From Peltaster fructicola (lineage: Eukaryota; Ascomycota; Dothideomycetes), in the NCBI GenBank assembly GCA_001592805.2, contig CP051139.1, positions 1,426,001 through 1,490,000 of the forward strand: DNA of 64,000 bases, written 5' to 3'. A model generated the notes under the pieces. That model was not told the origin of the DNA. It did no database searches and saw only the letters and a program-made list of their open reading frames with translations. Each line of letters starts with the position of its first letter. The stretch's first letter is position 1. The translations under genes and the position numbers were made by a program. This document shows positions 52,110 through 62,944 of this stretch, piece after piece.

Positions 52110-52413
52110 GTTGTCAACACTGTTCTTATAGCATGTCCAGTTGAGATGCTATTGACGCGGAATAAGTGAGGTCGTTGATACAAGTATGTGTTGCGGTATG
52201 GCCAACTCGGCAATTAGATTGAGGTCGGCACGTCCGACGCGTTTCGACGCGGCACTCGCGTGAAGCTGCAGGGAATCTGTTTCACCAAGAATCCACTACC
52301 TTCAATGCATATTGCTATGTAGTACGACATCGCACAAAACAGTCAACAATGGCCCCAGCGACATGTCTTGACATCCGAAGCAAGATCGAGAGCATATCAG
52401 TCGACTATCTGCC
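52110..52413. promoter_or_regulatory. Divergent promoter region, RNH202 / MCM10
   Basis: 304 bp separating two DNA-replication genes in divergent orientation. It contains a CG-dense stretch (GTCCGACGCGTTTCGACGCG at about 52229-52248) with an ACGCGT core, the MluI-type box bound by MBF in yeast. A shared G1/S control is plausible but inferred. Confidence 0.55.
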
Positions 52414-54591
52414 ATGGTAGTCGTGCGACAATCTCCACGTGCGAGAGCATCGCCAAGCAAGCCGCAAGTACCTTGGCCGCCTGCCTCTCCCTTCCAGGCG
52501 TTAGTATCGTCACCGAGCGGAAGAAAACGATGGCAAGACTTGCAGACCCGAGATCGACACCGCTCAATATCGCCTTCTGGTGGGATGAAGAAACCTATAG
52601 GCCTTGAGGACGACTTGTCACCGTCTGACGACAATATACATGACGCAGAAGATGAAGAATCCCTGAAACTCAAACTGGAGATATTGGAGACCAAGAGAAA
52701 GCTGAGAGACCTCACCAAGAAGAAGAGAGAACAACAAGACCTGCAGCTGACACAAAGCGATCACGGGGAGGTACAGTCTTCGGCGAAGAGAAGGAAACTG
52801 TTGGCTGCAGATCACACCAAGTCTACACATAGTGTACAGGTGCCTCTGTCACCAAGCAGGGCTCAGATCAGTGCTCCTCCACCAGTGTCGCCTGCACGAG
52901 TTCGACTGGGAATCCACAACACTCGTGCTGAGGAAGTATCTCTCAAACGCCCAAGTAATGCAGTATCCATGCATACCACACCACAACCTGCTCAACGGCC
53001 TGTCTCGTCATTCAGCGAACGTTTAACAAGCGCGAGAGCGGCGACACAAAAGCTGCACGACAAGACTGACAAGCTCGATAGCTTGAGAAGCAAGAGCTTT
53101 GCTCAGGTGCAGAAGAAGCAAGCGTCTCCTAAGCGTCTGCTCGATCCCAGGCCAGCACTTTTGGAGCCCAAGATTGCTACATCATCAATTGCGAGAGCTG
53201 GTGCGAGCGTTAAGAAGCAGAGTTCCAAGTCAAAGGATCCTGCATACTACGATGCTTTCTCTGAATTGCATCTGAGCTCACGAAACATGTCCCACACTGA
53301 CGTTGCGAAGAGTTTAAGCGGTTGCGAGATCTACGATATCCCGCGACTACTCAAGGAAGTCAGATCGCCAGAGTACGATCCGCCGGACTGCGAAAACGAC
53401 TATGTGGTCTTTGGTATACTTGCCGAGAAGACCTCGCCGTTCGAGCAGAAGGAGACGACTCGCATATTTGACCGCAACAAGCAGGGTGATGACACCCGCA
53501 TGGCCAAGAACAAGTTCATGGTACTCCGTCTCTGTGATCTGAAATGGGAGATCGACTGCTACCTCTTTGGCACTGGCTTTGAGCAATACTGGAAGCTGAC
53601 AGAGGGCACATTGCTTGCCATTCTCAACCCAGCCATCATGCCACCGAAGACGAATCAGCACAATGGTCGATTCTCCTTGAAGATCGCATCGAGTGAGGAC
53701 CGCGTTATGGAAATTGGTATTGCCCGAGATCTCGGCTATTGTGTAAGCATCAAGAAGGACGGCAAGAAGTGCAGTGCCTGGGTGGACAAACGCAAATCGG
53801 AATACTGCGAGTTCCATGTTAATCTCATGGTTGGCCGTGCCCGCACAGGCAGGATGGAGGTCAATACTATGTGGCGAGGTCACGAGCCCGATGTGAAGCC
53901 AAAACAGAAGCCCAGATCGAACGTCAGCCACCATCCAGAGTACGGCCAACTTTGGAGCGTTGGTGGCATAAGTGGCCGCAGTGCCGCCAAGCTTTTGGAC
54001 GACGACGATACTGATGCCCTACACAATCTCACCAAGGACGAGGCTTCACGAAAACGAATAGCCGCACAGCAACGCGAACGAGATCTGGCTAAGCAACTTG
54101 GTGCGACTGGTGGAGGTGTTGCCGGGGACTATCTGCGTGCCAGACATGGCATCACCAGTACCGCAGAAGCCACTCCAGGTGAAGCTATGTTCGTCAAACC
54201 TACAGCCGCTGAGCTTGGACTCCTCAGCAGAAAGGCGGATGATCAGAGATTATCGCCAGCCAAAGACCGACGAAGACACTTTGGCATTGGTGCTGTTTCA
54301 TCTGCCGGGACTGAAGCCATGGGATGGGGCGGAGCTCGAAAGTATGATCTTTTGCAGCCCAAACAAAGTCGATTAGGAAGCCCCGAACGAGGCCAGACGA
54401 AGATCGACCACGGCACAAGAAGTGCTCTGCCGTCGTCGATTCGGGCGAGAAGCTCTAGTCCTAAGAAGAAGGCCCGTTTCATGCTCGACAGAGGCGTCAG
54501 GGAGCCTGGCCGTGAGAGTGGTGGGAACGAACTGCTTCGCGCTCAACATAATGATGATGACAATGACGATGATGATCTTGATATTGTGTAG
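52414..54591 (+). CDS. MCM10: MCM10 replication initiation factor
   Basis: 725 residues, one exon, starting MVVVRQSPRARASPSKPQVP. MCM10 activates the CMG helicase at origins. Features in order: an N-terminal coiled coil (ESLKLKLEILETKRKLRDLT), a disordered basic region, then the OB-fold with FSELHLSSRNMSHTDVAKSL, FMVLRLCDLKWEIDCYLFGT and QYWKLTEGTLLAILNP. The adjacent zinc finger reads DLGYCVSIKKDGKKCSAWVD and KSEYCEFHVNLM, with C/C/C/H ligands. The C-terminal region is long and disordered with acidic end DDDNDDDDLDIV. A shared divergent promoter with RNH202 carries an ACGCGT element. Confidence 0.95.
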   Translation: MVVVRQSPRARASPSKPQVPWPPASPFQALVSSPSGRKRWQDLQTRDRHRSISPSGGMKKPIGLEDDLSPSDDNIHDAEDEESLKLKLEILETKRKLRDLTKKKREQQDLQLTQSDHGEVQSSAKRRKLLAADHTKSTHSVQVPLSPSRAQISAPPPVSPARVRLGIHNTRAEEVSLKRPSNAVSMHTTPQPAQRPVSSFSERLTSARAATQKLHDKTDKLDSLRSKSFAQVQKKQASPKRLLDPRPALLEPKIATSSIARAGASVKKQSSKSKDPAYYDAFSELHLSSRNMSHTDVAKSLSGCEIYDIPRLLKEVRSPEYDPPDCENDYVVFGILAEKTSPFEQKETTRIFDRNKQGDDTRMAKNKFMVLRLCDLKWEIDCYLFGTGFEQYWKLTEGTLLAILNPAIMPPKTNQHNGRFSLKIASSEDRVMEIGIARDLGYCVSIKKDGKKCSAWVDKRKSEYCEFHVNLMVGRARTGRMEVNTMWRGHEPDVKPKQKPRSNVSHHPEYGQLWSVGGISGRSAAKLLDDDDTDALHNLTKDEASRKRIAAQQRERDLAKQLGATGGGVAGDYLRARHGITSTAEATPGEAMFVKPTAAELGLLSRKADDQRLSPAKDRRRHFGIGAVSSAGTEAMGWGGARKYDLLQPKQSRLGSPERGQTKIDHGTRSALPSSIRARSSSPKKKARFMLDRGVREPGRESGGNELLRAQHNDDDNDDDDLDIV

Positions 54592-54645
54592 AGTGTTTGT
54601 CAGCTTCTACTCTAGCACTTTCTATAGCAGTCACACGAGTCAAGC

Positions 54646-57600
54646 TCAAATACTCGCTCTACGTGGTGCCATTGTCCTTCTCAGATTCTTCTTAGCCTCT
54701 GTCTCTTCCATGAATGGAAGCACACCTTCAGCTCGAAGTTCTGCCAGATATCGCTTGCCATACTGGTAACCAACCTGATAAATCTCGTCGAACTTGCCAA
54801 ACTCCAGGGTGCCATAATGTTCGATTGGAGGTCGAAGGTACTTGACGCCAGGTATTGCTTTAGCACGCTCCAGGTTCTCGTAGCTGCTGACATATGCCAG
54901 CCGAGCCTGGATCTCTGAGAGCGTCGGCGGGTTCGGAATCGATGAGAAAGGATTCCATCGATTGAGTGAGGCCCAAATCCCGGAAAGCGAGTCACCATAC
55001 GTTTGTGGATTGTCGTCGTCCAGCGAACCCACATCGATGGCGAAGATGATATCTGCGCCAAGACCCTTCATGTAGGAGACCGTCAAGTTGTCAACGTAAC
55101 CACCGTCAAGCAGCATGTCGCCATCGTCACACAAAGGCGGCAGGAGACCAGCGAGCGACATACTGGCTCGCACATACCGCCATACGTAACCGCTAGTATG
55201 CACTTCCAGTCGAGATTTGCTAATGTTCGTCGTGTTGCAGTAGAATTCCAGCCAGCAATCCTCGATCTGCTTGTTGCCAAAGGTCTTAAAGATGCCTCGA
55301 TTGAACTCGTGTCCAGTTGTGTATGACGCCGATGGATATGTTGCATCGAGCACGAAACGCCACATACTAGCCATGCGTCCAGCAAATCGCTTTGCTCGAC
55401 CATACATAGGGACAATATCAGCATCCTGTGCGTACAGGGCACCAATGAACGACCCGATTGAAGTGCCACCGACCAGATCGATAGGAATGCCAGCTTCCTC
55501 CAGTGCACGTATGATGCCAACGTGAGCAATGCCACGAGCACCGCCACCACCAAGGACGAGACCGACAGACTTGCCGCATAGTATTCGAGCAAGGCGGTGG
55601 AAGTCTCCTTTGTATGGCGTCTCCGCAGCATATAGCGGTGTTTGTCGTATTCTCTGAGAGGTATACTTCTGTATTTCAGCTTGTAGGATCTGTACACGCT
55701 GCTTAATTCTGTTGCCAATCTTCTTCGTAGGTGGAGTAGCCTGCTCGGTCTCGTTTCGTACTGCCATTTGTACATGGTGGTGCCCACCATTGACCCAAGG
55801 ACGATTGCGCAGCCATTGTCGGGTGAGGCCAGCGGGACAGTATCTCTCGGGATGCAGAAGCACGAGTTCTTTGCGGGCCGTCGTTTTCGTTGTGAGAAGC
55901 ACTCGCTCGTACTCTCCAATGCTAGGAGACGCTCCTGCAACTCCGACAAGGTAAATGCAATCTGCTTGAGCAATGCAAGTCATAGTCCAGGGCGATTTGA
56001 CGCTGGTATCAGCGATGTATAGGACAAGGCCGTACTTCTCCTCGAGGTCTGCGAGGTATTGTGAAAGCTTTAGCTTACCCAACCTGTTGAACGCATGTCG
56101 CCCAAGGTGGCCCAAGATCGATGCTTGGTCAAGTGAGGTCACACCGTTCGTTGTTCCGACCTGATGTAGAGCATGCTGAAGCCTTCGGCCAAATTCGACC
56201 ACTGGCACACCTGTAGTGCAAGGGACAATTGCCACCGTCCTCAGATTGTGCGTTGAGGTTACCTTGGGTCGTGGGACAGACATTTTCAGCTCCACGTTTG
56301 TCTCGGCATTTGGTCCTTCGATCAAGGATCGCATACGAGCTGCGATGATCTTTGACACTTTGATAGTGATGCCGGGATGCTCTTGAGCCAAGCTGTTGAA
56401 CAGAGTCTTGGGCAGCTTGGCAAGCTCTGTATCTCTTATGGCGTGGAGCGTACCAGGTCGACGCGACTCTGTCAAAACCTCCAGCTCTCCCACACTATCA
56501 CCTTGACCGAACTCTCCTATGACCTTCATTTGTCCGTCCTTGCCCTCCTGAATGGCTCGCAAGCGTCCGTTCAAGACAATGTAGATGGCATCGCTGTCAT
56601 CGTCCTGATGATAGATCATCTGTCCGGCGTTGACTTGCACCCATTCTAAGGCAAAATCGATGTGCATGATCAGGCGTGGCAGCAAGGTTGCAAGTCGTTT
56701 TGCCATCGTCAGGAGGACCACAGGGTTACGTTCCACGATCTTCTCCACGGAAGCTCTCGGTAGGAATCCAACGAAGACATCGGTCTTTGCAGTAACGTTG
56801 ACGAAGGAGCGATGGGATGATACAGTGCCAAGGTAACCTGCAAGCCCTCCTGGCTTGATGAGGAACAGACTCTTGTTTGGCTTGCGCTTCGTTTGAGTGT
56901 CGCTAGGGAGTTTAGTGAACGAGTTCACTTGACTCTGCCGTCGCAGTCGTGGGTTGAGAAGTTTCGCTGCCTCGATACCGCTGCTGAGTTCATCGCTGCC
57001 AAGCATGTTGACATCACCCTCCTGTGACTGTGTAACGTTAACATCCAGGAACCCGTCAATCACGTAGTAGAGGCCAGGATTGCGCTCGCCTTCTTCGACC
57101 AGGACTGCATCCTTCGGGAAGTAGACGATCTCGACCTCGTTCCTCATATCTTCAAGCACATCTGAGAGACCTGTGCTGCTGAAAGCAGAAGCAGATGCTA
57201 TTGACTCAGTGTCGCCATCAGTAGAACCTTCATACATGTCCATCATGCCGAATGCGTTGTTGAAGATGGCAGTCTGGCGCTTCGAGTCCCAAGAATTGAT
57301 TCTAGGAGATGCAGCGACTGATTCTGTCCGTCCTTGAGCAACATTCGTCAAGCCGATTGCCTTAGCCATGCACTCCATAATGCACTTTCGAAACAAGATA
57401 TCACCATCCATCGATTGTTGTCTGACTAGGTAGGCTCGAGGACTCTTGTGTACATCAAATGAGTGCTCTGGCTTCTGCATTGATGATAGATCGATACCAT
57501 CGATGGCGTCCGTCGTCGAATATGGCTCAGATATGTGCAGGTCCAGCTGACGTGGATGACGAGCAGCATGTATGTTAGTCAAGAGATCTCCTGCGCTGAC

Positions 57601-59259
57601 TCGTGCCTTGTCGTCCGTTGATGATTTCTGCAGTCGGGCAGACTGAGCGATGTCTTTCTTCGCTGCTATCCGTGCGGATATAGCTACTTCCCGTCGCAGG
57701 TTGGTACTAGATCTGCGCCGAGCCATAATATGAGGATTATGTAAGGCAATACCTTTCATGCTCTCATCTTTTGGTATACGTTCTTGCTCTTTTCGGAACT
57801 TCTCTTTGAGCCGATCAAGAGCTTCACCGTGTAGGAAGGCTGGGAGATCATATGTTGTATACTTGTTCATCAGCTTCTCTGTCCTCAAAACCTCGCTTGT
57901 AAGGCCAAGGTAAGCATGGCCGGTTGCAAGGGTGACTCGCTGCAGCCTTGTCAGTATCACCTGAACGATGTGTGCTGTGGCTTTTGGGTATATCCTCGTC
58001 AGTCTGTGGAAAGCGGTGGCAGGTATGATTGCAATGGTCGTATCTACGGTAGCCCGTGCGACAATATCAGGATGTGCTGATGCCTGCTTTCTAGCGTGAT
58101 GTCTATGTCTATTGCCATTGTGAAGATCGCTCGTGCGACGGCTGGCGTTGCCGTTGTGGTCGCTGAGATTATCGAGCACTAATGGTGGCGGATCTCGCAT
58201 GTATGTGCCATTCGAAGCCAAGTTTGACAAGGTCCTATGGCGGGAGTCAGAGCGTGGAACGGTATGGTTCCAAGTGCTTGGACTGTGATAGCGAGTGCCA
58301 TCCGGTGTCCTGCTCGACCCACCAAAGTTGACGGACGAAAGAGCAGAATGTCGGATGCTCGCGACGTCGCCATGCTCGACTGAATCGCTTTCGTGACGCA
58401 GCTTGACATTCTCTGTGAATAGTGCGAGAATTGAGAACAGCGATGACATGGGTGCTCCATTCCGTACTTCGGTGAGTAACTGATAAGTTCGACTGCCCTC
58501 ACTTTGCTCTTCGCCAGCTTCGTCATCAGTTATAGCGGACTCATTGGATTCCGCTGACTCTTTGCCAGACTTGACGAAGATCTGAACGAGACCATCCACG
58601 ACAATGCAGAAGCCTTTCTCCTCTTCCAGAAGTAAAGTCTCGCCCGCTAATAGCTTACGAGTCTGCATTGTTCGGGTGAGCTCATGAAAGACTGGCCTTT
58701 CCAGGTAGCCGAACACTTTGATTGCGCTGAGGAACTCATCGAAGTAGTTGGACAACCCTGGTTTGGAATCACGCTCCTGCGTCTCGGGAAACACTTCCAC
58801 TTGTGGCTCCGTCCTTTGAGGCTCAGGTGGCAGCCGAGAGTACATATTCAGAAGCCGGTATCGTACGAACCAGCTTATTGTCGACACCACCACGGCCAGG
58901 AACAGGAGGATGGTCGTCATGTTCATGGTGAAGGTCAGACTTGTAGATAGGAAGGAAAATAGCCATGTCGGCAGAGTTATGGTTATGAAGCTGATGATCC
59001 AGTACAACAGCCTGGGAACGAAAGTGACAGAGGTGTAGACGGTGCTGCCAAGCATACCCGATGCTGCCTGGGCAGTGGTGTTGGTTATGTTTCTGACAAG
59101 GCTTGCGGCATGTGAGGTCGCAGTGGCCGACAAATCTTTGACCATCGGGTCGACATTCGCCGAAGAGAGCTCCATCCTAGTATTCGTGTCTGCCCATGCC
59201 TGGTAGATGGCGGCGCGCAACCAATAAATTCGTAAACGTGCTGTCGCAGACAAGCGCAT
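54646..59259 (-). CDS. NTE1: NTE1 lysophospholipase / phosphatidylcholine phospholipase B
   Basis: 1537 residues from the ATG before [20 protein letters not shown]; the frame opens further upstream only through a GTG. NTE1 is an ER membrane serine esterase that deacylates phosphatidylcholine to glycerophosphocholine. Two N-terminal membrane segments ([20 protein letters not shown] and [20 protein letters not shown]) are followed by three cyclic-nucleotide-binding-like domains (e.g. [20 protein letters not shown] and [20 protein letters not shown]). The patatin domain has the oxyanion loop [19 protein letters not shown], the nucleophile GTSIGSF and the catalytic Asp in LLDGGYVDN. Ser-rich insertions lengthen the regulatory half. 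The stop lies 54 bp from that of MCM10. Confidence 0.97.
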   Translation of the reverse strand: MRLSATARLRIYWLRAAIYQAWADTNTRMELSSANVDPMVKDLSATATSHAASLVRNITNTTAQAASGMLGSTVYTSVTFVPRLLYWIISFITITLPTWLFSFLSTSLTFTMNMTTILLFLAVVVSTISWFVRYRLLNMYSRLPPEPQRTEPQVEVFPETQERDSKPGLSNYFDEFLSAIKVFGYLERPVFHELTRTMQTRKLLAGETLLLEEEKGFCIVVDGLVQIFVKSGKESAESNESAITDDEAGEEQSEGSRTYQLLTEVRNGAPMSSLFSILALFTENVKLRHESDSVEHGDVASIRHSALSSVNFGGSSRTPDGTRYHSPSTWNHTVPRSDSRHRTLSNLASNGTYMRDPPPLVLDNLSDHNGNASRRTSDLHNGNRHRHHARKQASAHPDIVARATVDTTIAIIPATAFHRLTRIYPKATAHIVQVILTRLQRVTLATGHAYLGLTSEVLRTEKLMNKYTTYDLPAFLHGEALDRLKEKFRKEQERIPKDESMKGIALHNPHIMARRRSSTNLRREVAISARIAAKKDIAQSARLQKSSTDDKARVSAGDLLTNIHAARHPRQLDLHISEPYSTTDAIDGIDLSSMQKPEHSFDVHKSPRAYLVRQQSMDGDILFRKCIMECMAKAIGLTNVAQGRTESVAASPRINSWDSKRQTAIFNNAFGMMDMYEGSTDGDTESIASASAFSSTGLSDVLEDMRNEVEIVYFPKDAVLVEEGERNPGLYYVIDGFLDVNVTQSQEGDVNMLGSDELSSGIEAAKLLNPRLRRQSQVNSFTKLPSDTQTKRKPNKSLFLIKPGGLAGYLGTVSSHRSFVNVTAKTDVFVGFLPRASVEKIVERNPVVLLTMAKRLATLLPRLIMHIDFALEWVQVNAGQMIYHQDDDSDAIYIVLNGRLRAIQEGKDGQMKVIGEFGQGDSVGELEVLTESRRPGTLHAIRDTELAKLPKTLFNSLAQEHPGITIKVSKIIAARMRSLIEGPNAETNVELKMSVPRPKVTSTHNLRTVAIVPCTTGVPVVEFGRRLQHALHQVGTTNGVTSLDQASILGHLGRHAFNRLGKLKLSQYLADLEEKYGLVLYIADTSVKSPWTMTCIAQADCIYLVGVAGASPSIGEYERVLLTTKTTARKELVLLHPERYCPAGLTRQWLRNRPWVNGGHHHVQMAVRNETEQATPPTKKIGNRIKQRVQILQAEIQKYTSQRIRQTPLYAAETPYKGDFHRLARILCGKSVGLVLGGGGARGIAHVGIIRALEEAGIPIDLVGGTSIGSFIGALYAQDADIVPMYGRAKRFAGRMASMWRFVLDATYPSASYTTGHEFNRGIFKTFGNKQIEDCWLEFYCNTTNISKSRLEVHTSGYVWRYVRASMSLAGLLPPLCDDGDMLLDGGYVDNLTVSYMKGLGADIIFAIDVGSLDDDNPQTYGDSLSGIWASLNRWNPFSSIPNPPTLSEIQARLAYVSSYENLERAKAIPGVKYLRPPIEHYGTLEFGKFDEIYQVGYQYGKRYLAELRAEGVLPFMEETEAKKNLRRTMAPRRASI

Positions 59260-59412
59260 GGTAGCCTGAGGCAGAAAACTATTGTGACTTCGGCTTGTGA
59301 TTTTGATCGCATTCAAGTCACGACACGCGACATTCTCGTAGCGCTCGACATCCTCGTGGGTCACAAACTTGCATCATCGTGCATTCGCAACTTGACGCGC
59401 ACGATAGCAATT
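59260..59412. promoter_or_regulatory. Divergent promoter, NTE1 / PAF1
   Basis: Only 153 bp separate the two starts, so both promoters and leaders overlap. No TATA box is clear; the PAF1 side carries CTCGTAGCG and CGCACGATAG. Confidence 0.5.
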
Positions 59413-60812
59413 ATGTCTTCACAGCGTCCGCCAGACCGACAGGTTTACCAGGACTACATTGCAAAGATCCGCTATTCGAATCAGCTACCACCACCTCCCA
59501 ACCCTCCCAAGCTCCTCGATGTGCCTGGAACCGGGCTCGATCCGAAATACACAAGTGCAGGGTATGCGTCAAGACTGGCAAGAGAACAACCACTCAACAT
59601 TGAGGCGGATGCAGAGCTTGGAATGCACATCGATCTTATTGGCATACCAGGAGTGTTTGATGGCGACATGAGAGGTGCGTAGGTGATATACCGTGTGGGA
59701 GACCAACTAAAATTGTTGCAGCTATCATGGCAGACCCACATCCTGTACTACACGCCGCCGACAAAGCACTTCTGCGCCCTCTCGCAAGCCTGGGCAAAGC
59801 AGTGGGTATCAGCGACAGCTCATCTTTCCTCCGACGCACAGAGTACACGGCTTCCTCAGGCCCACAGATGTTTGCATCAGGCTCTTCGAAAGATCTTCTG
59901 CGACTACAAACAGATGTAAGAAGGAAAGCACCGACAGCCTCAAATAGAGAAGAACCCAAGAACATCCTTAGGAGCGTGATCAAGGGATTCGACATCGCCT
60001 ACCCACAAGACGCCGGCAAGAGCCAGACTCGAGGTGCAGAGATCACAGCTGAGGAGGCCAAGGCTTGGTCACAACCCAGGCACCCCTCGAAACCGAAGCT
60101 TCAACTGCTCGACAGCTATCCAATCTTGCCAGATCTCGACGCCCTACCTGAGACTGGATCATACATCGTTTGCAAGCTCATCACAAATCCTGTAGCGAGA
60201 CAGGAGACCTACGATGAGAGGTTGAACCAAGCAGTCTTACAACCAATTGCTGGACCACGAATCGAGGCTGAGTTCGAGCGCAAGAAGCAGGAATGGCAGC
60301 CAGGCGAACGAGAACCTCTCCCGGAGTACGACTATGATTACTTCCTCCCAGAACCAGACGCCATGCGTGGCATCAAGCGAAAGTTCGACGTGCAGGATCC
60401 AGAAAATGACGATGAAGATCTCTACACGGAGGAGAACTCCGAAGGACGCAAGATCTTCAAATATGCCAGATTGCGAAGATACGAGACCTTCCAACAACAC
60501 GGCGATGCAGCGAACATCTGGAATGATTCGATCGGAATAGCACTCCACGACCCAGAATTTGATGTTGGTCGAGTCCCAGGCACAAAGAAGAGGCTAGCCA
60601 AGGGTGCATACATCTATCCAGTATCACAGCGAAGCTTCTTGAGACCAAAACGAAAGGTTGGCGTGGCCGTATTGGAATCACAGGATGTCATCGACGAGCT
60701 CGACATCACTGTGCGCGATTTGCAGCAAGATGACGAAACATATACTCTCATCCAAGAGCAGAAGACGATGTGGGATACCTCGACCACCAGTATTGTCGCG
60801 GCAGAAGCATAG
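59413..60812 (+). CDS. PAF1: PAF1, core subunit of the RNA polymerase II-associated Paf1 complex
   Basis: Two exons (59413-59674 and 59722-60812) with a 47-nt intron, giving 450 residues. PAF1 is the scaffold of the complex that couples Pol II elongation to H2B ubiquitination and H3K4/K36 methylation. Characteristic parts: MSSQRPPDRQVYQDYIAKIR, YSNQLPPPPNPPKLLD, then HAADKALLRPLASLGK, SFLRRTEYTASSGPQMF, and ILRSVIKGFDIAYP. The C-terminal third has PEYDYDYFLPEPDAMRGIKR, KYARLRRYETFQQH and PVSQRSFLRPKRK. The length and order match fungal PAF1; nothing is missing. Confidence 0.95.
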
Positions 60813-61070
60813 GAGGATGGCATGACTGAGCACCACTCCTCGGTACACCACAGGCGAATCGGACGACAAGCCTAGGCAGCCGCTTCTTGTCTCCAGACCG
60901 GAGGGAAATCGCCCCGGTAGAGCTGTATGGCGTACTTACGAAGCTACGCTTCATCGAGAAGGACACCTGAAGGAAATAAAAGTCGTTGTAACATTAGCGA
61001 GCAGATGTATCAATATCATGTGCGTTGTGCAGCCATAACACCTCCGCCATGCAATAGATCATGAACACCC

Positions 61071-61744
61071 TCATTCACAGATGTCTCGCTCTAATGGCCG
61101 GATGCTTGGGTCATCCATTCGGAAGCGTCCACTCTGTCCATGACATGCAACGCAGTCCTCGGAGCAGGCGGTGATCCAGTCTCCAGTATATCGATCTTTC
61201 CACCATCCATCTCTGACGGAACGATCGCTATCATTCTCATCTGCAGCTGTTGACGGATCGTTGGGGTCCAGTTCCCTGGACGGCGCCGCTGGCTGTGTCT
61301 CGCCGACACGCTTGAAGACGGGAGCCTTCTTGGTCTCGTTGAGCTTGCTTGCGACGCTGATGGCTTTGATACCTTCTGCGCGACGCTCGGCTGCTTTCGC
61401 TTTGGCTTCTGCATTGGCATCTCTACTTAGCTCTTTGCGATCCTTCTCGCGCTGTTCACGCGTGAGCACTCAATACTGGCTATCGACGGGTCAATCACCT
61501 TCCGATGTTGATGATCATAGTCGTTCTCGTGATTATCTAGCTCAGTCTGTCGAGCGTAGCCTTTCTGACATAATTCACCTGCGAAGTGAGCACGTCTTTT
61601 ACCGCGTTGAAGCTTGTAAGCGTACAGAAGAATCGTCGACGAGGATCACTGTCAAGTCCAGGTCGAGAGTCCTGCCATCTCTGGGCGAGTCGGTCAGTCT
61701 CTGAGTCGACCGTGACCGTTCATTGTTGCGCAAACCTGTGCCAT
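61071..61744 (-). CDS. C2H2 zinc-finger protein, probable RNA-binding or splicing type
   Basis: Assembled from four exons: 61736-61744, 61626-61698, 61499-61578 and 61071-61451, giving about 180 residues. The two downstream introns (both 47 nt) join cleanly to give FFCELCQKGYARQTELDNHE and YDHQHRKREKDRKELS, a single C2H2 finger of the type seen in RNA-processing proteins. The first exon (MAQ) rests on a 37-nt intron with a weak GTTTGC donor, so the 5' end is uncertain. A basic coiled coil (RDANAEAKAKAAERRAEGIK) follows, then VFKRVGETQPAAPSREL and an end with CSEDCVACHG, a possible second metal site. Confidence 0.75.
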
Positions 61745-61932
61745 GCTGTCCAGTATGGTTCTATAGGCCTACAGGACCTTGTTGCCCGTACACAAAAGCA
61801 TATGGTGTAGCAGTAGTGTTCGTATACGAACGACAGCAGCGGCGCGGAGGTGGATTTTGAGCCGCATGGTCGTGCATGTTCCACGACCGAGACATCGTCA
61901 TACTTCTGCCTCTGACCATCACATCTTTCCTC
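61745..61932. promoter_or_regulatory. Divergent promoter, zinc-finger gene / MCP1
   Basis: 188 bp between the probable start codons. It contains an inverted-looking stretch GTTCGTATACGAACGACAGC near 61817, a near-perfect palindrome (GTTCGTATACGAAC), which might be a protein-binding site. Confidence 0.4.
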
Positions 61933-62826
61933 ATGGACGCGACAGAACTCCAGGAGCTCGAGCCCTCGCCAGTCGAGGAGACGCCCTCTAACAGCAAAGA
62001 TGACTACTTCGGCGACCAGAACGTCCCTCCACAACCTCACGCGATAGGTCTGTCGCAGCACTCGCCAATCTGGTATCTCACTCGGATACAAAAGTACTCG
62101 TCCATCGCATTCACAGCGTTCACGACTGCGCACATTGTGAATACGTCCATCATTCCTTTGGTCACGCAAAGTGTCCCCGCCAGCGAACCATACCTCCTCC
62201 TCACAAGACCATACTACCAGAGCTGGCCAATAGCAGAACCTCTGTTTGTCATTGCACCTCTGTCAGTACATATCGCAAGTGGTGTTGCGCTCCGGTTGTA
62301 CAGGCGACGAGTGAATGCGAAACGATATGGAGCCGAGACACGATCAGAGAAGAAGTTATTCAGTGCAGCCTTGTGGCCAAAGGTATCTGGGACCAGCAAG
62401 CTGGGCTTCGTTGGTGTACCACTGCTCCTAGGTCACACCTTCATCAACAGAGCTATTCCCAATCAATTCCCAGGAGGCAGTTCGAACGTTGGCCTCGCAT
62501 ACGTTAGCCATGCCTTCGCCAAACATCCACTTATCAGTGCAGCAGGCTTCACAGCTCTCATCTCAGTCCTCGTCTTCCACACCACCTGGGGCTGGGCAAA
62601 ATGGCTTGGTTTTACACCAGATCAGACTACAGCGCTCGGTGTTGAGCGGCAGTTGATCAAGAAAAGACGCTGGTATATCATCAATGGTGTTGCAGGCGCA
62701 GTTGTGGCCCTGTGGATGGCAGGCAGCTTTGGTGTGGTCGGACGGGCAGGCGAAGCTCCTGGTTGGGTCGGCAAGATGTATGAGGAGATGTACCAGAAGA
62801 TACCAATATTTGGCAGATGGGCCTGA
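61933..62826 (+). CDS. MCP1: MCP1-like mitochondrial membrane protein (DUF1691)
   Basis: 297 residues from MDATELQELEPSPVEE; an upstream in-frame ATG at 61876 would add a hydrophobic 19-residue stretch that the family does not show. MCP1 in yeast is a mitochondrial outer-membrane protein that suppresses ERMES loss and interacts with Vps13 in lipid transfer. The chain has several hydrophobic helices: IAFTAFTTAHIVNTSIIPLV, AEPLFVIAPLSVHIASGVAL, FVGVPLLLGHTFINRAIP, ISAAGFTALISVLVFHTTWG and GVAGAVVALWMAGSFGVVG. Conserved His residues in the second, third and fourth helices recall haem-binding di-haem folds, as proposed for this family. Confidence 0.9.
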   Translation: MDATELQELEPSPVEETPSNSKDDYFGDQNVPPQPHAIGLSQHSPIWYLTRIQKYSSIAFTAFTTAHIVNTSIIPLVTQSVPASEPYLLLTRPYYQSWPIAEPLFVIAPLSVHIASGVALRLYRRRVNAKRYGAETRSEKKLFSAALWPKVSGTSKLGFVGVPLLLGHTFINRAIPNQFPGGSSNVGLAYVSHAFAKHPLISAAGFTALISVLVFHTTWGWAKWLGFTPDQTTALGVERQLIKKRRWYIINGVAGAVVALWMAGSFGVVGRAGEAPGWVGKMYEEMYQKIPIFGRWA

Positions 62827-62944
62827 GTACAATTCGCCTACCCCTGCCCCTGCACATGTTGTCAAGGTTGCGGTCCGACCGACGCCTGCCGTATGGCAAC
62901 AGCAGGCAGCTTGATGCATCCCAAACTGTCGACTGTATCACGAA

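Noticed and set aside
53347-53949. A 200-codon minus-strand frame within MCM10
   Set aside because: Antisense to the well-conserved OB-fold and zinc finger of MCM10, with no features of its own.
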